The notes under the pieces: model-generated
What the model was told of the DNA's origin: nothing
The model's input: the letters and a program-made list of their open reading frames with translations, nothing else
Databases searched by the model: none
Part shown: piece by piece, positions 16,917 to 26,049 of the stretch
How positions within the stretch are numbered: the first letter of the stretch is position 1
How the letters are laid out: every line of letters starts with the position of its first letter
Assembly: GCA_030836185.1 (NCBI GenBank)
Contig: JAURQH010000041.1
Coordinates: 1 to 43,303 of the forward strand
Direction of reading: 5' to 3'
Origin: Planctomycetota bacterium
GTDB lineage: Bacteria > Planctomycetota > Planctomycetia > Planctomycetales > Planctomycetaceae
DNA length: 43,303 bases
Position numbers and translations under genes: made by a program

Positions 16917-18328
16917 TTTCTTCTCTTCCTGTTTTGTTGATCATGCTGGTTCCATTTTTCGCCGGGATTGCCTGTTGGGGAATCGTTCGAAAACCACGAT
17001 CCTCGGAAATCGCTCGGCCTCTCACACAAACTTCATTGGCGTTTGCGATGGGAACATGGTGGCTGCACGCCGATCAACTTCTCTCTGAGGCCACAGGCTC
17101 CTTCGCACTCTCCCTAATCCCCTGGATTTTGGCGTTTCATCTCCTGCTAACACTTCTCATGGTCAAACAAGATGAGGGTGCTTTGACTCTTCATCCGACG
17201 GCCTTGTTGCTTTCGGCTTCGTTTTTGTGCGGTATATGTTTCTCGACAGATCTCAGATTTCTTTTTCTGTTTGGAGAAGCCATTTCCGTCACGACATGGT
17301 TGACTCTGCCCGCAGCTCAGCATCGTTCGGCAATATTACGCTCGATTGTAACTTTTGGAATGCTCGCCGCGGGGATCTTGTTAGTTTCTTCTGAAATGAA
17401 AACCTGTCAATTCGACACCTGGAGACCGTTGTCTGAGTTAAACACCGATCAAAGTGAAGCGGCTTTTTACGCCCAACCTTCCTCAAGTGCCGGAACGGCT
17501 CTGAGTGTCGGTGTGTTGTGTCTCATTTTTGGATCCGCATGGAGAATTGGCTTCTTTCCCTTTCAATTGCCGTTCTCGGATGAAAAGTCATGGGACGAGA
17601 TCCAACGATTGACGGGACTGATTTCGTCGAGCGTTTTGCTACTTGCCATCGTGCTTCCCGACATTCCCGGCATGGAATCCATCGGGCAAATGCTGCTCGC
17701 AACATTTGCCATTCCGACATTGATTCGTGAAACGCTAAAATCAGGATGGGTGGACAACATGACTTTCCGATTACGCGGCTGGTTTCTCGCTTCCGCCGCG
17801 TTGATGTGGTTGGCAATTGGCCAGGAACTGTTTTTGATCTCTCACTCCGTGGCGTTAGGTTTATGGCTTCCATCGGGACGTGAGTTATTTCGGATCGAGT
17901 TCATCAGCAGTATTTTCTCCTTCATTGTGCTGATGGGAGTTCTGCATGAGTTGACTCGATTAGGAAAACCATGTTTACAAAAAGAAGACTTGTCGGGATT
18001 TCTGTGGAGTCACCCACTTCCTGCACTTGTGATTTTGGTCTCGATGTTCAGTTGGGTCGGAGTTCCCGGACTAATGGGATTCGAATCGCGCCTGGGGCTG
18101 ATTGCGGGCGCATTTGAAATTGCCGGAGCGGGAGTGGAATCGGCGGCCGGATATTCGCTCATGGGAGTGATCATCGTCAGTAGCGAAATCGTACTCTTCT
18201 TTCTCGCACTCATGATGTTGCAGACATTGTGTGACGCAACTGCCTCTCATCGCTCACAATCAAAACGGGTCTCTTGGCGTCTCTGTGTTCTGGCAATTCT
18301 TATCGTGGCCTTGAGAGCTTTCAAATAA
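16913..18328 (+). CDS. Divergent NuoN-like membrane protein
   Basis: A 471-residue polytopic membrane protein, the best preserved of the three complex I-like subunits. STDLRFLFLFGEAISVTTWL matches the NuoN/NuoM 'A.DLL.LFL.LE.LSLP.Y' helix and keeps its key Glu (Glu 122). SAWRIGFFPFQLP matches 'AFK.AA.PFH.W', with Arg 211 for Lys. LSGFLWSHPLPALVILVSM then FSWVGVPGLMGFESRLGL matches 'L.GL....P..A...A...LSLAGIPP..GF..K', with Arg 393 near the Lys position. The start overlaps the upstream stop by 4 bases (ATGA). The gene order L-M-N is that of the end of normal nuo operons. The role is unknown; proton or cation translocation is possible only in part. Confidence 0.65.
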   Translation: MISSLPVLLIMLVPFFAGIACWGIVRKPRSSEIARPLTQTSLAFAMGTWWLHADQLLSEATGSFALSLIPWILAFHLLLTLLMVKQDEGALTLHPTALLLSASFLCGICFSTDLRFLFLFGEAISVTTWLTLPAAQHRSAILRSIVTFGMLAAGILLVSSEMKTCQFDTWRPLSELNTDQSEAAFYAQPSSSAGTALSVGVLCLIFGSAWRIGFFPFQLPFSDEKSWDEIQRLTGLISSSVLLLAIVLPDIPGMESIGQMLLATFAIPTLIRETLKSGWVDNMTFRLRGWFLASAALMWLAIGQELFLISHSVALGLWLPSGRELFRIEFISSIFSFIVLMGVLHELTRLGKPCLQKEDLSGFLWSHPLPALVILVSMFSWVGVPGLMGFESRLGLIAGAFEIAGAGVESAAGYSLMGVIIVSSEIVLFFLALMMLQTLCDATASHRSQSKRVSWRLCVLAILIVALRAFK

Positions 18329-18360
18329 GCCGTCGCACATAAGAATGTGTAGGGAGCTTG

Positions 18361-18385
18361 CTCAAAATGTTTGATCATTTTTGAG
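18361..18385. terminator. Possible bidirectional terminator hairpin
   Basis: CTCAAAATG-TTTGAT-CATTTTTGAG forms an A+T-rich stem with one bulge between two converging genes. It has T and A tracts inside the stem but no clear T-run after it, so a terminator role is a guess. Confidence 0.3.
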
Positions 18386-18401
18386 TCTAATCCCCGTAGG
18401 T

Positions 18402-18419
18402 ATGACACATAGTTGTCAT
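18402..18419. repeat. Hairpin ATGACA-CATAGT-TGTCAT
   Basis: A perfect six-base inverted repeat in the 228-base gap between the converging NuoN-like and UAP1 genes. It could aid termination or be a binding site; nothing more can be said. Confidence 0.3.
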
Positions 18420-18556
18420 CCTTGTGATGTACAAATTTTATCGAGGCGGCTTCATGCCCTCGCGTAACCCTCTGGGAGATGGAGAGGCTGCGCGGCGTTT
18501 GCCAGGCTGGAGCCGTCTCGTTTTGAATTCACGCAACTTGCAAATATCTTCCGCAA

Positions 18557-19966
18557 CTATTTCAGCAATAGTATCCCAGATTGAGGTTTGCCAATTTCTG
18601 CTTTGCGAGCGATGAGGTCTGCTTCATCCAAAGCAAAGCTGGGTTGAATTTCGACTGTCACGTCGTCACCGACTTCAATTCCCGCTGCGGATAGCCACGA
18701 ACGCCAGATAGTATCAAGTGCGGACTGGCACGTTGCCGGAGAATCATTTCCCTCCGCATTTTTGACGGGATTAAATTCTCGCTCTCGGGAGGTTTCCACG
18801 ACAAGCGCAACGTCGGCTGCTGGCAGCGCGTCGAAAATAAATTTTTCAAATTTGAACGCATTCGAAGACTCAGGGGATTGTGACACACCCGCATCGTCAA
18901 TGTATGGCACTTTCTTGGAAGCTTTATGAAAAGGCAGTGCAGTGGCCGAAGCCGCCAATGATTTTAAGAACTGAAAGGAGAACGCATGGCATGCGGTGTT
19001 ACCCGCCCAGAACTTCAGGCTGCCGTCGATCGCTTTTTGTGCCGCCAGCTCAGGCGGGAAATCAGAGTATTCAATGATTTGTGTTTTGCCGTCGATATCG
19101 ACGAGCAGTCCCATTTTTTCTTCGGGGGCCACTTTGCGCACAACCTTTGTGGACATCTCTGAATCCATCTGGCGATGTAATCCGAGAAATTCAGGATCGC
19201 ACATTTTCAAACACGGATTGTCTACTTGATGGTAATAGACCACTTCCAAACCGCGCGCTTCCATGTCGCGGAGCACGCCTTGTTTGTCGAGTGCAGACAC
19301 CATGCCACCATGACCGTCCGGGCTGAGTGCGAGCGAGTCTTTCGCAGACAATAGCAACTTTCCACTAGCCGCATCAACTGCCGGCATGTGTCCCTGCTTG
19401 AAGAACATTACCTGATTCGGGCTCAAGCCAAACCAATCATGTTCTTGAAATGCTGCAGTGACCTCATCGTGAGTCGCGTCGCTCGTCATGATGTAATAGG
19501 GAATATCAACCTGATAACGCTTCGTCAATGCGGCAATTTGTCCGCACAAAAAATCGAACAAAGTCGCATTAGAAATCGGCCCTATGGGAAAAAGTCCCTT
19601 GGCGTGTTCGAATCCCAACCGACTTCCCTGTCCACCCGCGACGACAATCGCGCCGACTTTCCCGTTTCTGAGCAGTGTTTCTCCACGCTCGTGAAGATCG
19701 GCCTTGTTGGGATCTGACCAAATGGGGTCACTCAAACCGACGAGAGTTTCGGGAGGAGTCGCTTTCTTTGCGTGTTCCGATTGTTCAGCCGCATTATCGG
19801 CTTCGATATCATTGAGCAGACGATCAAGTTCATTCCAGTTGATTGATTCCAACTGATCAAAAAGCGAGACTCGCTGCGATTCATCGAGTTCGTCCCACCA
19901 TTGAATTAGATGGGTTTGGCTACGAGATTGGAGTGTGGTTTTCAATTCGTCGAGAATTTTCATCAT
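18557..19966 (-). CDS. UDP-N-acetylglucosamine pyrophosphorylase, eukaryotic (UAP1) type
   Basis: A nucleotidyltransferase of the UDPGP/UAP1 family that makes UDP-sugars, most likely UDP-N-acetylglucosamine from UTP and the sugar 1-phosphate. The nucleotide loop VVAGGQGSRLGFEHAKGLFP (GGQGSRLG at about 111-118; Lys 123 corresponds to the family 'PKG' Lys) and GHGGMVSALDKQGVL, YHQVDNPCLKMCDPEFLG, STKVVRKVAPEEKMG and IIEYSDFPPE are family landmarks. The length of 469 residues is close to eukaryotic UAP1 (about 500). ATG 19966 is preferred because AGG lies just upstream and the first real helix begins there; an upstream start at 20002 would add 12 residues. UDP-glucose pyrophosphorylase is the alternative specificity. 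Confidence 0.85.
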   Translation of the reverse strand: MMKILDELKTTLQSRSQTHLIQWWDELDESQRVSLFDQLESINWNELDRLLNDIEADNAAEQSEHAKKATPPETLVGLSDPIWSDPNKADLHERGETLLRNGKVGAIVVAGGQGSRLGFEHAKGLFPIGPISNATLFDFLCGQIAALTKRYQVDIPYYIMTSDATHDEVTAAFQEHDWFGLSPNQVMFFKQGHMPAVDAASGKLLLSAKDSLALSPDGHGGMVSALDKQGVLRDMEARGLEVVYYHQVDNPCLKMCDPEFLGLHRQMDSEMSTKVVRKVAPEEKMGLLVDIDGKTQIIEYSDFPPELAAQKAIDGSLKFWAGNTACHAFSFQFLKSLAASATALPFHKASKKVPYIDDAGVSQSPESSNAFKFEKFIFDALPAADVALVVETSREREFNPVKNAEGNDSPATCQSALDTIWRSWLSAAGIEVGDDVTVEIQPSFALDEADLIARKAEIGKPQSGILLLK

Positions 19967-20005
19967 CTTGAACCTACTACTTGATCTATTTTGAATAGTC
20001 ACTTA

Positions 20006-20029
20006 CCCCTCTTAGTAAGGAGGGAGGGG
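20006..20029. repeat. Palindrome CCCCTC...GAGGGG of the 'CCTCCTTACTAAGGAGG' kind
   Basis: CCCCTC and GAGGGG flank TTAGTAAGGAGG and can also pair internally with one bulge. This motif type is common in intergenic DNA of several bacterial groups and is probably a dispersed repeat between csaA and the UAP1 gene. It has no T-run, so it is not a standard terminator. Confidence 0.45.
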
Positions 20030-20078
20030 GGATGATACTTTGAGTCTACCAGATATCCACAACCAGTGAAGGAGTCCT

Positions 20079-20447
20079 TCAGCCGAGTTTGGTACCATTC
20101 GGGACATTCTGATCGGGGACTGCGAGAATCACGCTGCCATCATCCCGATAAAAACCCGTCACTAGGCATTCGGACTGTATCGGTCCAATTTGCTTGGGAG
20201 GAAAGTTGACGACAGCGATGATCTGCCGACCAATGAGAGAGACGTTGTCGTAGTGATCGGTAATTTGAGCAGACGACTTTCGCTCGCCTATCTCGGTGCC
20301 GAAATCAATCGTCATTATCCACGCTGGTTTGCGGGCTTCGGGAAAGTCATTAACGGCGATGATCGTTCCCACGCGCAGCTCAACTTTTTCAAAATCGCTC
20401 CACTGGATTGATTCATATTCGCTCACAGCAATCAGGCTCTCAATCAA
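20079..20447 (-). CDS. csaA: CsaA/Trbp111-like tRNA-binding protein
   Basis: A single OB-fold tRNA-binding domain of 122 residues or fewer. FEKVELRVGTIIAVNDFPEARKP is the family opening ('F.KVD.RVG.I......P.ARKP'), followed by KSSAQITDHYDNVSLIGRQI, AVVNFPPKQIGPIQSECLV and the end VPNGTKLG. CsaA proteins bind tRNA and have been called export chaperones in Bacillus; the role here is unproven. The frame starts at TTG 20447, directly after the upstream stop; a GTG at 20426 would give the usual length of about 115 and may be the true start. It abuts the DUF116-polyprenyl synthase gene with no gap, so the two are very likely co-transcribed. Confidence 0.85.
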   Translation of the reverse strand: MIESLIAVSEYESIQWSDFEKVELRVGTIIAVNDFPEARKPAWIMTIDFGTEIGERKSSAQITDHYDNVSLIGRQIIAVVNFPPKQIGPIQSECLVTGFYRDDGSVILAVPDQNVPNGTKLG

Positions 20448-22313
20448 TTACGGACGAGGTGGTGCCGTCAATTGGAGTTCTACGGTTGGAGGATCGGCGG
20501 GAGTCTGTTCTTCGTGAGCGAGGACCGAATCGACCAGGAAGTAAAGCAATTGTCGCAGGTCTTCGTTATCGACCTCATCTGCTAATGCTTCTGCTCGTGC
20601 CTGTGATTTGTCGACGAGAGATTCCGCCGTCTCAAAGGCGCCCAGTTCGGTGTACAGTTTTTTGAGTTCCTGCAAACGATCAATGGCAGGTCGCTCTGAT
20701 TCAAACAGTTCTTTCAACTGAGATTTCTGCTCGTCATTGGCTTCCTGCATGGCAATGGCAAGGAGCACGGTCGGGCGGAACGACAAAGCGTCCTGGCCGG
20801 CGACCAGTTTGTTGTTCTCGTCTCCCTGCCAGTCTTTCAAATCGTTGAGAATCTGAAAGCCGACCCCGATATGACGACAGAATGAGGAAATCATCTCCTC
20901 ATACGGTTTCACATCACCCGCCATTCGAATGCCAGAGTACAACGCGGCTTCAAAGGCTGGAGATGTTTTTAACGCATAAATTTGCAGCGCATCGATGGGT
21001 TTAAGATTCCAGTCGCGAGATTCACTCCACGACATTTCCGCTCCCTGTCCTTCACACAGTTTGATATGCGCGGCTGACATTTGTTGAAGGACATCGGCGG
21101 TCACTTCGGCCCCTAAACTTCCGACGGCGGAAGCGATCAGTTTATAACCTATCCCAATCAGGTAGTCACCAATGTTAATGGCTTGCCCGGTTCCATGTTT
21201 ACGATGCAATGTTTCGCGACCGTAGCGATACAAGTCACTGTCCTGAATGTCATCGTGAACCAACGAGGCTTTATGAAACGCTTCAATCGCCATAGCAATC
21301 CGGCAGACATCCGCGTCAAACTGATAAGCGGTCGTGCGATCTCCCGTTTCGTCGCGTGCGTGGTTAGCAGCGGTGGCTCCCGTGAGAGCGTCGTAAGCCG
21401 CGAGTGTGATAAATGGTCGGAAGCGTTTCCCACCTTTAGCCAACCAGTCATACGCGACTTCTTCTGTAAACGCGATAGGCGTTGCGGGAGCCTGATCTTT
21501 TCCACTACGAACGGCTGGCAACAGTTCTTCGAGGCGTTTTTCGAACATTTCATTCGAAGCTCGCATGATGGGAAGATAGCTGGAGGTTTGTTGCTCGGGG
21601 AGCGGTTCGTATTTCTCGATGACATCCCAGATCCACGATTCATCGAGTGAGGTGTTTTTGCAATCGCCAGAGTGTAATGGAACGGCGTAAGACGGAACAC
21701 CGGCAATCAGAACTTTATCAATCGCTTTTTCCAATACGTTCAAGCAAGCGACACCCAAAATCCCTTCCACATATCCTGAAACGATAATTTTCAGAACGAC
21801 CGGCGATCCTTCGGCGACGAGAACTTTGTAACCGAGTTGCTCCGCGCGAACTTTATAGTCGGCAATCGAACAAGCACCACATGATTCGCAATCGAGACCA
21901 AATTGGTCATATTCGGCAGGACAACCTTCCGCATGTTTCAGACAATGCGGCAACAGCAGCATTCGTTTTTCAAACGGGATTGCCAAAAATTGTCGCTTCC
22001 AGAAAAAATTGCCGATCAGCACCATTACAAAGCCGAGAAATTTCTCGGGCAAATCCATCTGCTTGAGCAGCTTTCGACCGTGTTGTTCGAGTTCTCCCTT
22101 ATTGAAAGGTCGGGTTTTGTCCAGTGGCTCGGCGTATTTCTCGGAGGCATCTCGGATCTGCTCACGCTGCGCGAGAGTTTCGGGCACCGCTTTGAGATGA
22201 CTGGTACTACGGCGTTTTTTCTTCCGTTTCACGGGACGTTCGATATCACCACTCTCAACATCGGTGGAGTGCTGCGAATCTGTCTCGGAGGAATTCAGGG
22301 GGGCGATCGACAC
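20448..22313 (-). CDS. DUF116 - polyprenyl synthase fusion protein
   Basis: A two-domain protein of 621 residues. After a basic, low-complexity N-terminus (1-70), the DUF116 domain covers about 75-220 with many cysteines (PHC 124, Cys 131, and CESCGAC at 142-148), typical of a metal- or cluster-binding region, plus [20 protein letters not shown]. The second half, 255-600, is an isoprenyl diphosphate synthase: GGKRFRPF (294-301), the first aspartate motif DDIQD (354-358) and the second NDLKD (490-494, usually DDxxD). It should condense allylic diphosphates with IPP into a chain of unknown length. GTG 22313 is backed by GAGAGG 5 bases upstream. It lies next to a squalene-cyclase-like gene. Confidence 0.88.
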   Translation of the reverse strand: MSIAPLNSSETDSQHSTDVESGDIERPVKRKKKRRSTSHLKAVPETLAQREQIRDASEKYAEPLDKTRPFNKGELEQHGRKLLKQMDLPEKFLGFVMVLIGNFFWKRQFLAIPFEKRMLLLPHCLKHAEGCPAEYDQFGLDCESCGACSIADYKVRAEQLGYKVLVAEGSPVVLKIIVSGYVEGILGVACLNVLEKAIDKVLIAGVPSYAVPLHSGDCKNTSLDESWIWDVIEKYEPLPEQQTSSYLPIMRASNEMFEKRLEELLPAVRSGKDQAPATPIAFTEEVAYDWLAKGGKRFRPFITLAAYDALTGATAANHARDETGDRTTAYQFDADVCRIAMAIEAFHKASLVHDDIQDSDLYRYGRETLHRKHGTGQAINIGDYLIGIGYKLIASAVGSLGAEVTADVLQQMSAAHIKLCEGQGAEMSWSESRDWNLKPIDALQIYALKTSPAFEAALYSGIRMAGDVKPYEEMISSFCRHIGVGFQILNDLKDWQGDENNKLVAGQDALSFRPTVLLAIAMQEANDEQKSQLKELFESERPAIDRLQELKKLYTELGAFETAESLVDKSQARAEALADEVDNEDLRQLLYFLVDSVLAHEEQTPADPPTVELQLTAPPRP

Positions 22314-22414
22314 GTCGACCTCTCTTTATGGATGGACGCCAAGTCGGCATTGTTGTCGACTATGGCAATAATAATGTGGCAATAACAAGTTGAAAACTCT
22401 CTTCGCTGAACGAC

Positions 22415-24271
22415 TCAATTGGTGGGACTCATTTCCGCATCCGCAGGTGGAACCCAACTATTGTAGTCACTTCGACACGCTGAATGCAGGGTCGAAACCG
22501 TAAAAATCACAGGATATAAGTCCTCGTAATACCATAACTTGGCGAAATAGAACCCGATTGGCTGCGGTTTTCGGAGATCTCCCGAGTCGATAGCACTCAT
22601 CAGCCAGTTGATTCCCAAGCCGAGATGACTGCCAGTTCGACCACAACTGAGCAGGATCTCCAAAGCCAAAGCGGTTTCTTCGACGGAAGAATCTGTTTCC
22701 GATCCACCCCCCCAACCACCATCCGCGTTTTGATTGGCTTCCAGCCAATCGAGGCCTCGTTGAGCTTCTAGATCGGTGAGCCTCCCACAATCACGATAGG
22801 AGGCAACGACTTTCGCGGTGCCGTAAGTCGGATTTTCATCATCGGGGACACGTTGATTTCCGAACCACAAAGGCAACCACGATCCATTTGATCGTTGTGA
22901 TTTTTTCAGATGCTGAAATCCTCGTTCAACGGCTGCATCCGCTCGATCAGTCAACGCGGCTGAATGAGGCTGATCGGGTTCCTGAACGATCCAATCAAAA
23001 ATTGCACGGATAGCGTGAGCCGTGATGTCGTTGGAACTACGATCAAACGGCAACGTCCCCCAACCTTTGCAGAATGTTGGCCAGCCACCGTCACGGTTTT
23101 GTAGATCAAGCAGCCACTTCACACCGTGAGTCAAAGATTCGTCGATACGATACTGAGTTTTTTCAGAGCAGCGTGGACGGAGATTTGCGAGTGCCAACAT
23201 AGCTCCCGGCGTATCGTCGGCATCGGGAACACCTCCCGAAAGGTCGGTCCATGCCCAACCACCGGGATCGGCATTCGTATAAGGATGAATGGTTTTGTAT
23301 TGCTGATTGAGAAGCCAGTCTGCGATTGGCTCGACATACTCTTGAGGGAGTGAATCTTCGAGAGCGTTGACCGAAAGTGTGGTGACCCAAGTGGCGAGAT
23401 TTGTATCAATCGGCCAACTTCCATCATCGCGGACAGAATCGATCAAAAATTTGATGCCCTTCTGCAAGACCGGGTGATCAAGTAATCCCATTCCCGCCAA
23501 ACTCATTGAAACGAAACTGGTGAGAGGAGTCGCTTCGAGAAAACCGCCTGATTCTGGTTGGATTCGTTCCAGAACTCGCAGTGTCGGTTTGACGGACAAA
23601 TTTCGAACCCATCGCCAAGGTAAAAACCAGGTTGGCTTGTGATGATGTTTCACTTGCCCAATGGCAATCAAAGCCGGCAGCGCGTAGCTGACAACTGGTA
23701 ATTTGACAGTTTTATAAAAGTTCGCAGGGAGGCAGGCGAGTTCAAAAGGGAGGGAAGAAATGTCAGACCAGTCTGCTTGTCCCGAAAGGGCACAATGAGT
23801 GAGGATGGGAATCGAGAAGGTTTTGTCTTTCCCATATCGTTTGAGGAGGGCGGGGACGCCGCCTGACTTGTCGATGTGTTTTTTTGCAGAGGTCACACAT
23901 TCGGAAAACTGATCGGCTTGATCGGTGGCATGAAACGCCGCATGGCACAACATGGTCGTGGAGATGTTGCTCAGACTTTGATCCGTATCGCCCCAACCAC
24001 CATCGACATTCTGATGCTTTTCGAGATAAGCCAGCCCGCCATCGATGAGTTCTCTCAGTCTCGAAGTCTCGTAGGGCTGCGTGGGTGCGTCGTCTTCCGA
24101 TCTCCTCAGAACGGTTTGCATGGCCACCACGGCCGTTGCCGTGGAGAGTGGTGACGAAGAAAGTCGTCCGAACCAGTGGCCGCTTTTGTGATCATACTGA
24201 TCAAGCAAACTCTGCGTCGCCTGATCGCAGGTGGATTGCAGTCGGTCACGATCAATTCCGGGAAATTCCAT
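22415..24271 (-). CDS. Squalene-hopene cyclase-like terpene cyclase
   Basis: A 618-residue alpha/alpha-barrel cyclase of the squalene-hopene/prenyltransferase-repeat family. The proton-donor motif DxDD is present as DADDT (350-354) in GGVPDADDTPGAMLAL. Several QW repeats are present: QNVDGGWGD (87-95), QNRDGGWPTF (391-400), QRSNGSW and QNADGGWG. It is probably associated with the inner membrane, as in other members. Substrate and product are unknown; squalene-to-hopene is possible but other polycyclic isoprenoids are equally so. The end (GFYFAKLWYYEDLYPVIFTV) is also family-like. It is transcribed with the iron-sulfur gene before it and the fusion gene after it, suggesting one isoprenoid pathway. 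Confidence 0.88.
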   Translation of the reverse strand: MEFPGIDRDRLQSTCDQATQSLLDQYDHKSGHWFGRLSSSPLSTATAVVAMQTVLRRSEDDAPTQPYETSRLRELIDGGLAYLEKHQNVDGGWGDTDQSLSNISTTMLCHAAFHATDQADQFSECVTSAKKHIDKSGGVPALLKRYGKDKTFSIPILTHCALSGQADWSDISSLPFELACLPANFYKTVKLPVVSYALPALIAIGQVKHHHKPTWFLPWRWVRNLSVKPTLRVLERIQPESGGFLEATPLTSFVSMSLAGMGLLDHPVLQKGIKFLIDSVRDDGSWPIDTNLATWVTTLSVNALEDSLPQEYVEPIADWLLNQQYKTIHPYTNADPGGWAWTDLSGGVPDADDTPGAMLALANLRPRCSEKTQYRIDESLTHGVKWLLDLQNRDGGWPTFCKGWGTLPFDRSSNDITAHAIRAIFDWIVQEPDQPHSAALTDRADAAVERGFQHLKKSQRSNGSWLPLWFGNQRVPDDENPTYGTAKVVASYRDCGRLTDLEAQRGLDWLEANQNADGGWGGGSETDSSVEETALALEILLSCGRTGSHLGLGINWLMSAIDSGDLRKPQPIGFYFAKLWYYEDLYPVIFTVSTLHSACRSDYNSWVPPADAEMSPTN

Positions 24272-24317
24272 AAGCGGCAGGAGCCCACATTGTAAGGAGA
24301 GGCATTGGGAGGAAAGG

Positions 24318-25394
24318 TTAAAGGCCGAGATTATCCAGATCGTCTAACATCTCGTCGAGATCGTCTCGTTCTGCGTTTTCTTCCGTTTGACGTTTAGGGA
24401 TACCGACCGTCATCCCGACCGCTTCCCGTCCATCGGCCACCAATTCGGTATCGCGTTCCAAAGCCGCTTGTTCAAGAGCCGTCGGCGCACCGAATAATTG
24501 AGACAGATCAATTTTGAGATTACCAATTTCCCCAGGAGCACCGGCAATCGAAGCCGATTTGTGCTGAGGAAAAATGATGGCATTCTCAGGACAAACTCGA
24601 CTGCATGCCGGGCATCCTTTTTTGCAGTTGTCTTGTTCATCGACCAGAATTCGGTCGAGCCCATCGACGCCGTACACTCCGAACAAACAGAAATCGATAC
24701 ACTCCATGCAGTTTGTGCAGCGAGAATAGTCGATCACCGGATACCAGCGGCGTGAGACTTTTTCGGTGTCGCCATTCTGCGATGAAGCTGCTTCGCCGTT
24801 TTGAGTTGACCCGTTGTTCGCGCCATTCGCAGCCGGCGTTCCATTTCCGTTCCCATTCAAAATAGGAAGCGGATTCAGATAGCGTTCAAGCTGTTCTTGT
24901 TTTGGGTTGCCTTGAATAAATGACATCAGATCGACGGTTTGTGTCGTGGCTTCTGAGGCAATGCGTTTCACTTCATCGAGATACGGCTCGGCATCACCAA
25001 AAGACCGTAAGTCGAGACAATAAATTTTACGGGAAGGAACTTCGACAGAACCGATGCCGTTCGCCTGCTGCTGATTCTCTTCACTCAGTTCCTCTTCGTC
25101 TTCTTCAGTATGCAGAGTGGTAATGCCTTCCTGACCTCGGATGCCGTCTCGGTCGAGAGTCCAAAATGCGGCTCGGGGATACAACCACGAAGCAAATACG
25201 ATATCGCCGGGGATGCCCTTGAGAAACAACATACCGCTATGATCGGCAGACATGTCGTAGAGATGCGGCACAAGAGATACTTCGACCTCTCCCGACATCA
25301 TTAAGTCGGCAGCAATCGTCTCTTCGAGGTCTCGGTGTGCAGGATTTTTGCTCTGCGACTGCGAGATAACGACGGTCAGTTTTTTGCCAGCCAT
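24318..25394 (-). CDS. Ferredoxin-like protein with two 4Fe-4S motifs
   Basis: A 358-residue protein with an N-terminal alpha/beta domain ([20 protein letters not shown]), acidic and Asn/Gly-rich linkers (about 96-112 and 178-208), and a C-terminal iron-sulfur domain: [11 protein letters not shown] (Cys 226, 229, 232 and 236) and [13 protein letters not shown] (Cys 257, 261, 264 and 268). The second spacing, CxxxCxxCxxxCP, differs from the classical one. It probably carries electrons for a redox enzyme. It is placed between the cyclase gene (46-base gap) and the GcvH-like gene (41-base gap), all on one strand. The electron donor and acceptor are unknown. No signal peptide, so cytoplasmic. Confidence 0.8.
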   Translation of the reverse strand: MAGKKLTVVISQSQSKNPAHRDLEETIAADLMMSGEVEVSLVPHLYDMSADHSGMLFLKGIPGDIVFASWLYPRAAFWTLDRDGIRGQEGITTLHTEEDEEELSEENQQQANGIGSVEVPSRKIYCLDLRSFGDAEPYLDEVKRIASEATTQTVDLMSFIQGNPKQEQLERYLNPLPILNGNGNGTPAANGANNGSTQNGEAASSQNGDTEKVSRRWYPVIDYSRCTNCMECIDFCLFGVYGVDGLDRILVDEQDNCKKGCPACSRVCPENAIIFPQHKSASIAGAPGEIGNLKIDLSQLFGAPTALEQAALERDTELVADGREAVGMTVGIPKRQTEENAERDDLDEMLDDLDNLGL

Positions 25395-25435
25395 GATAAT
25401 TTCCGTGAAAACTCTTTGGTGTCACACTTTCGAAC

Positions 25436-25954
25436 TCAGGATTCGTTGATCTGTCCTTTGATCACTCGTTGAGTTTTTTCCCAAACGCTATCCAGCAATT
25501 CCACATATTGTTCGGCGGTGAGTAGCTCTGCTTCGGTCTGAAATTCGTAAAGCCACCCTTTTTCATATCCATCAGAGTTGATCAACGAAGGGTCGTCCAT
25601 CAACAACGTATTAAAGCTTTTAATGTTTCCATCATAGGGAGCAAATAAATCCGACAAGGCTTTTGAGGATTCAATCTCTCCAATATCCTGTTTTTTACGG
25701 ACGTTTGTGCCGGATTCAACCTCCCAACTCAGAAAATAGACATCTTGCAAAAGTCTCACCGAATACGCCGTAAACCCGACACGATAGCCGTCTCCCACTG
25801 ATTTCAACCACAGATGGTTCTCGGAATAGAGTCGATCTGTGGGGATTCGGGCCTCATATTGGCCCATGGCAAAGGTAAGTTCAGGCGACATGAAGGCAGG
25901 ATGCACTTTCGCGCGGAGGGTCTTCGGGATCACAATCGGCGACCCACAGGCCAC
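25436..25954 (-). CDS. GcvH-like lipoyl carrier protein
   Basis: A stand-alone relative of the glycine cleavage H protein. [20 protein letters not shown], then [20 protein letters not shown] and [12 protein letters not shown] follow the H-protein pattern, with Lys 98 in ESSKALSD at the position that would carry lipoate. No glycine cleavage T or P genes are next to it, so it may serve a different pathway, as the lipoate-binding proteins of some sulfur-oxidation systems do. GTG 25954 is used here; an ATG 21 codons later (25891) would remove a poorly conserved N-terminus and may be the real start. It lies just upstream of the ferredoxin-like gene. Confidence 0.82.
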   Translation of the reverse strand: MACGSPIVIPKTLRAKVHPAFMSPELTFAMGQYEARIPTDRLYSENHLWLKSVGDGYRVGFTAYSVRLLQDVYFLSWEVESGTNVRKKQDIGEIESSKALSDLFAPYDGNIKSFNTLLMDDPSLINSDGYEKGWLYEFQTEAELLTAEQYVELLDSVWEKTQRVIKGQINES

Positions 25955-26049
25955 CGCTCATCAATGTTCACATTTCATCAATTCTGACTGTGAAAAATGT
26001 GTCTGTTAAAATAGTAAAAAGCAGATCGAGTACGGATGCAAGTCGATTG

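Noticed and set aside
25436-25954. Full glycine cleavage operon
   Set aside because: No gcvT or gcvP genes are nearby.
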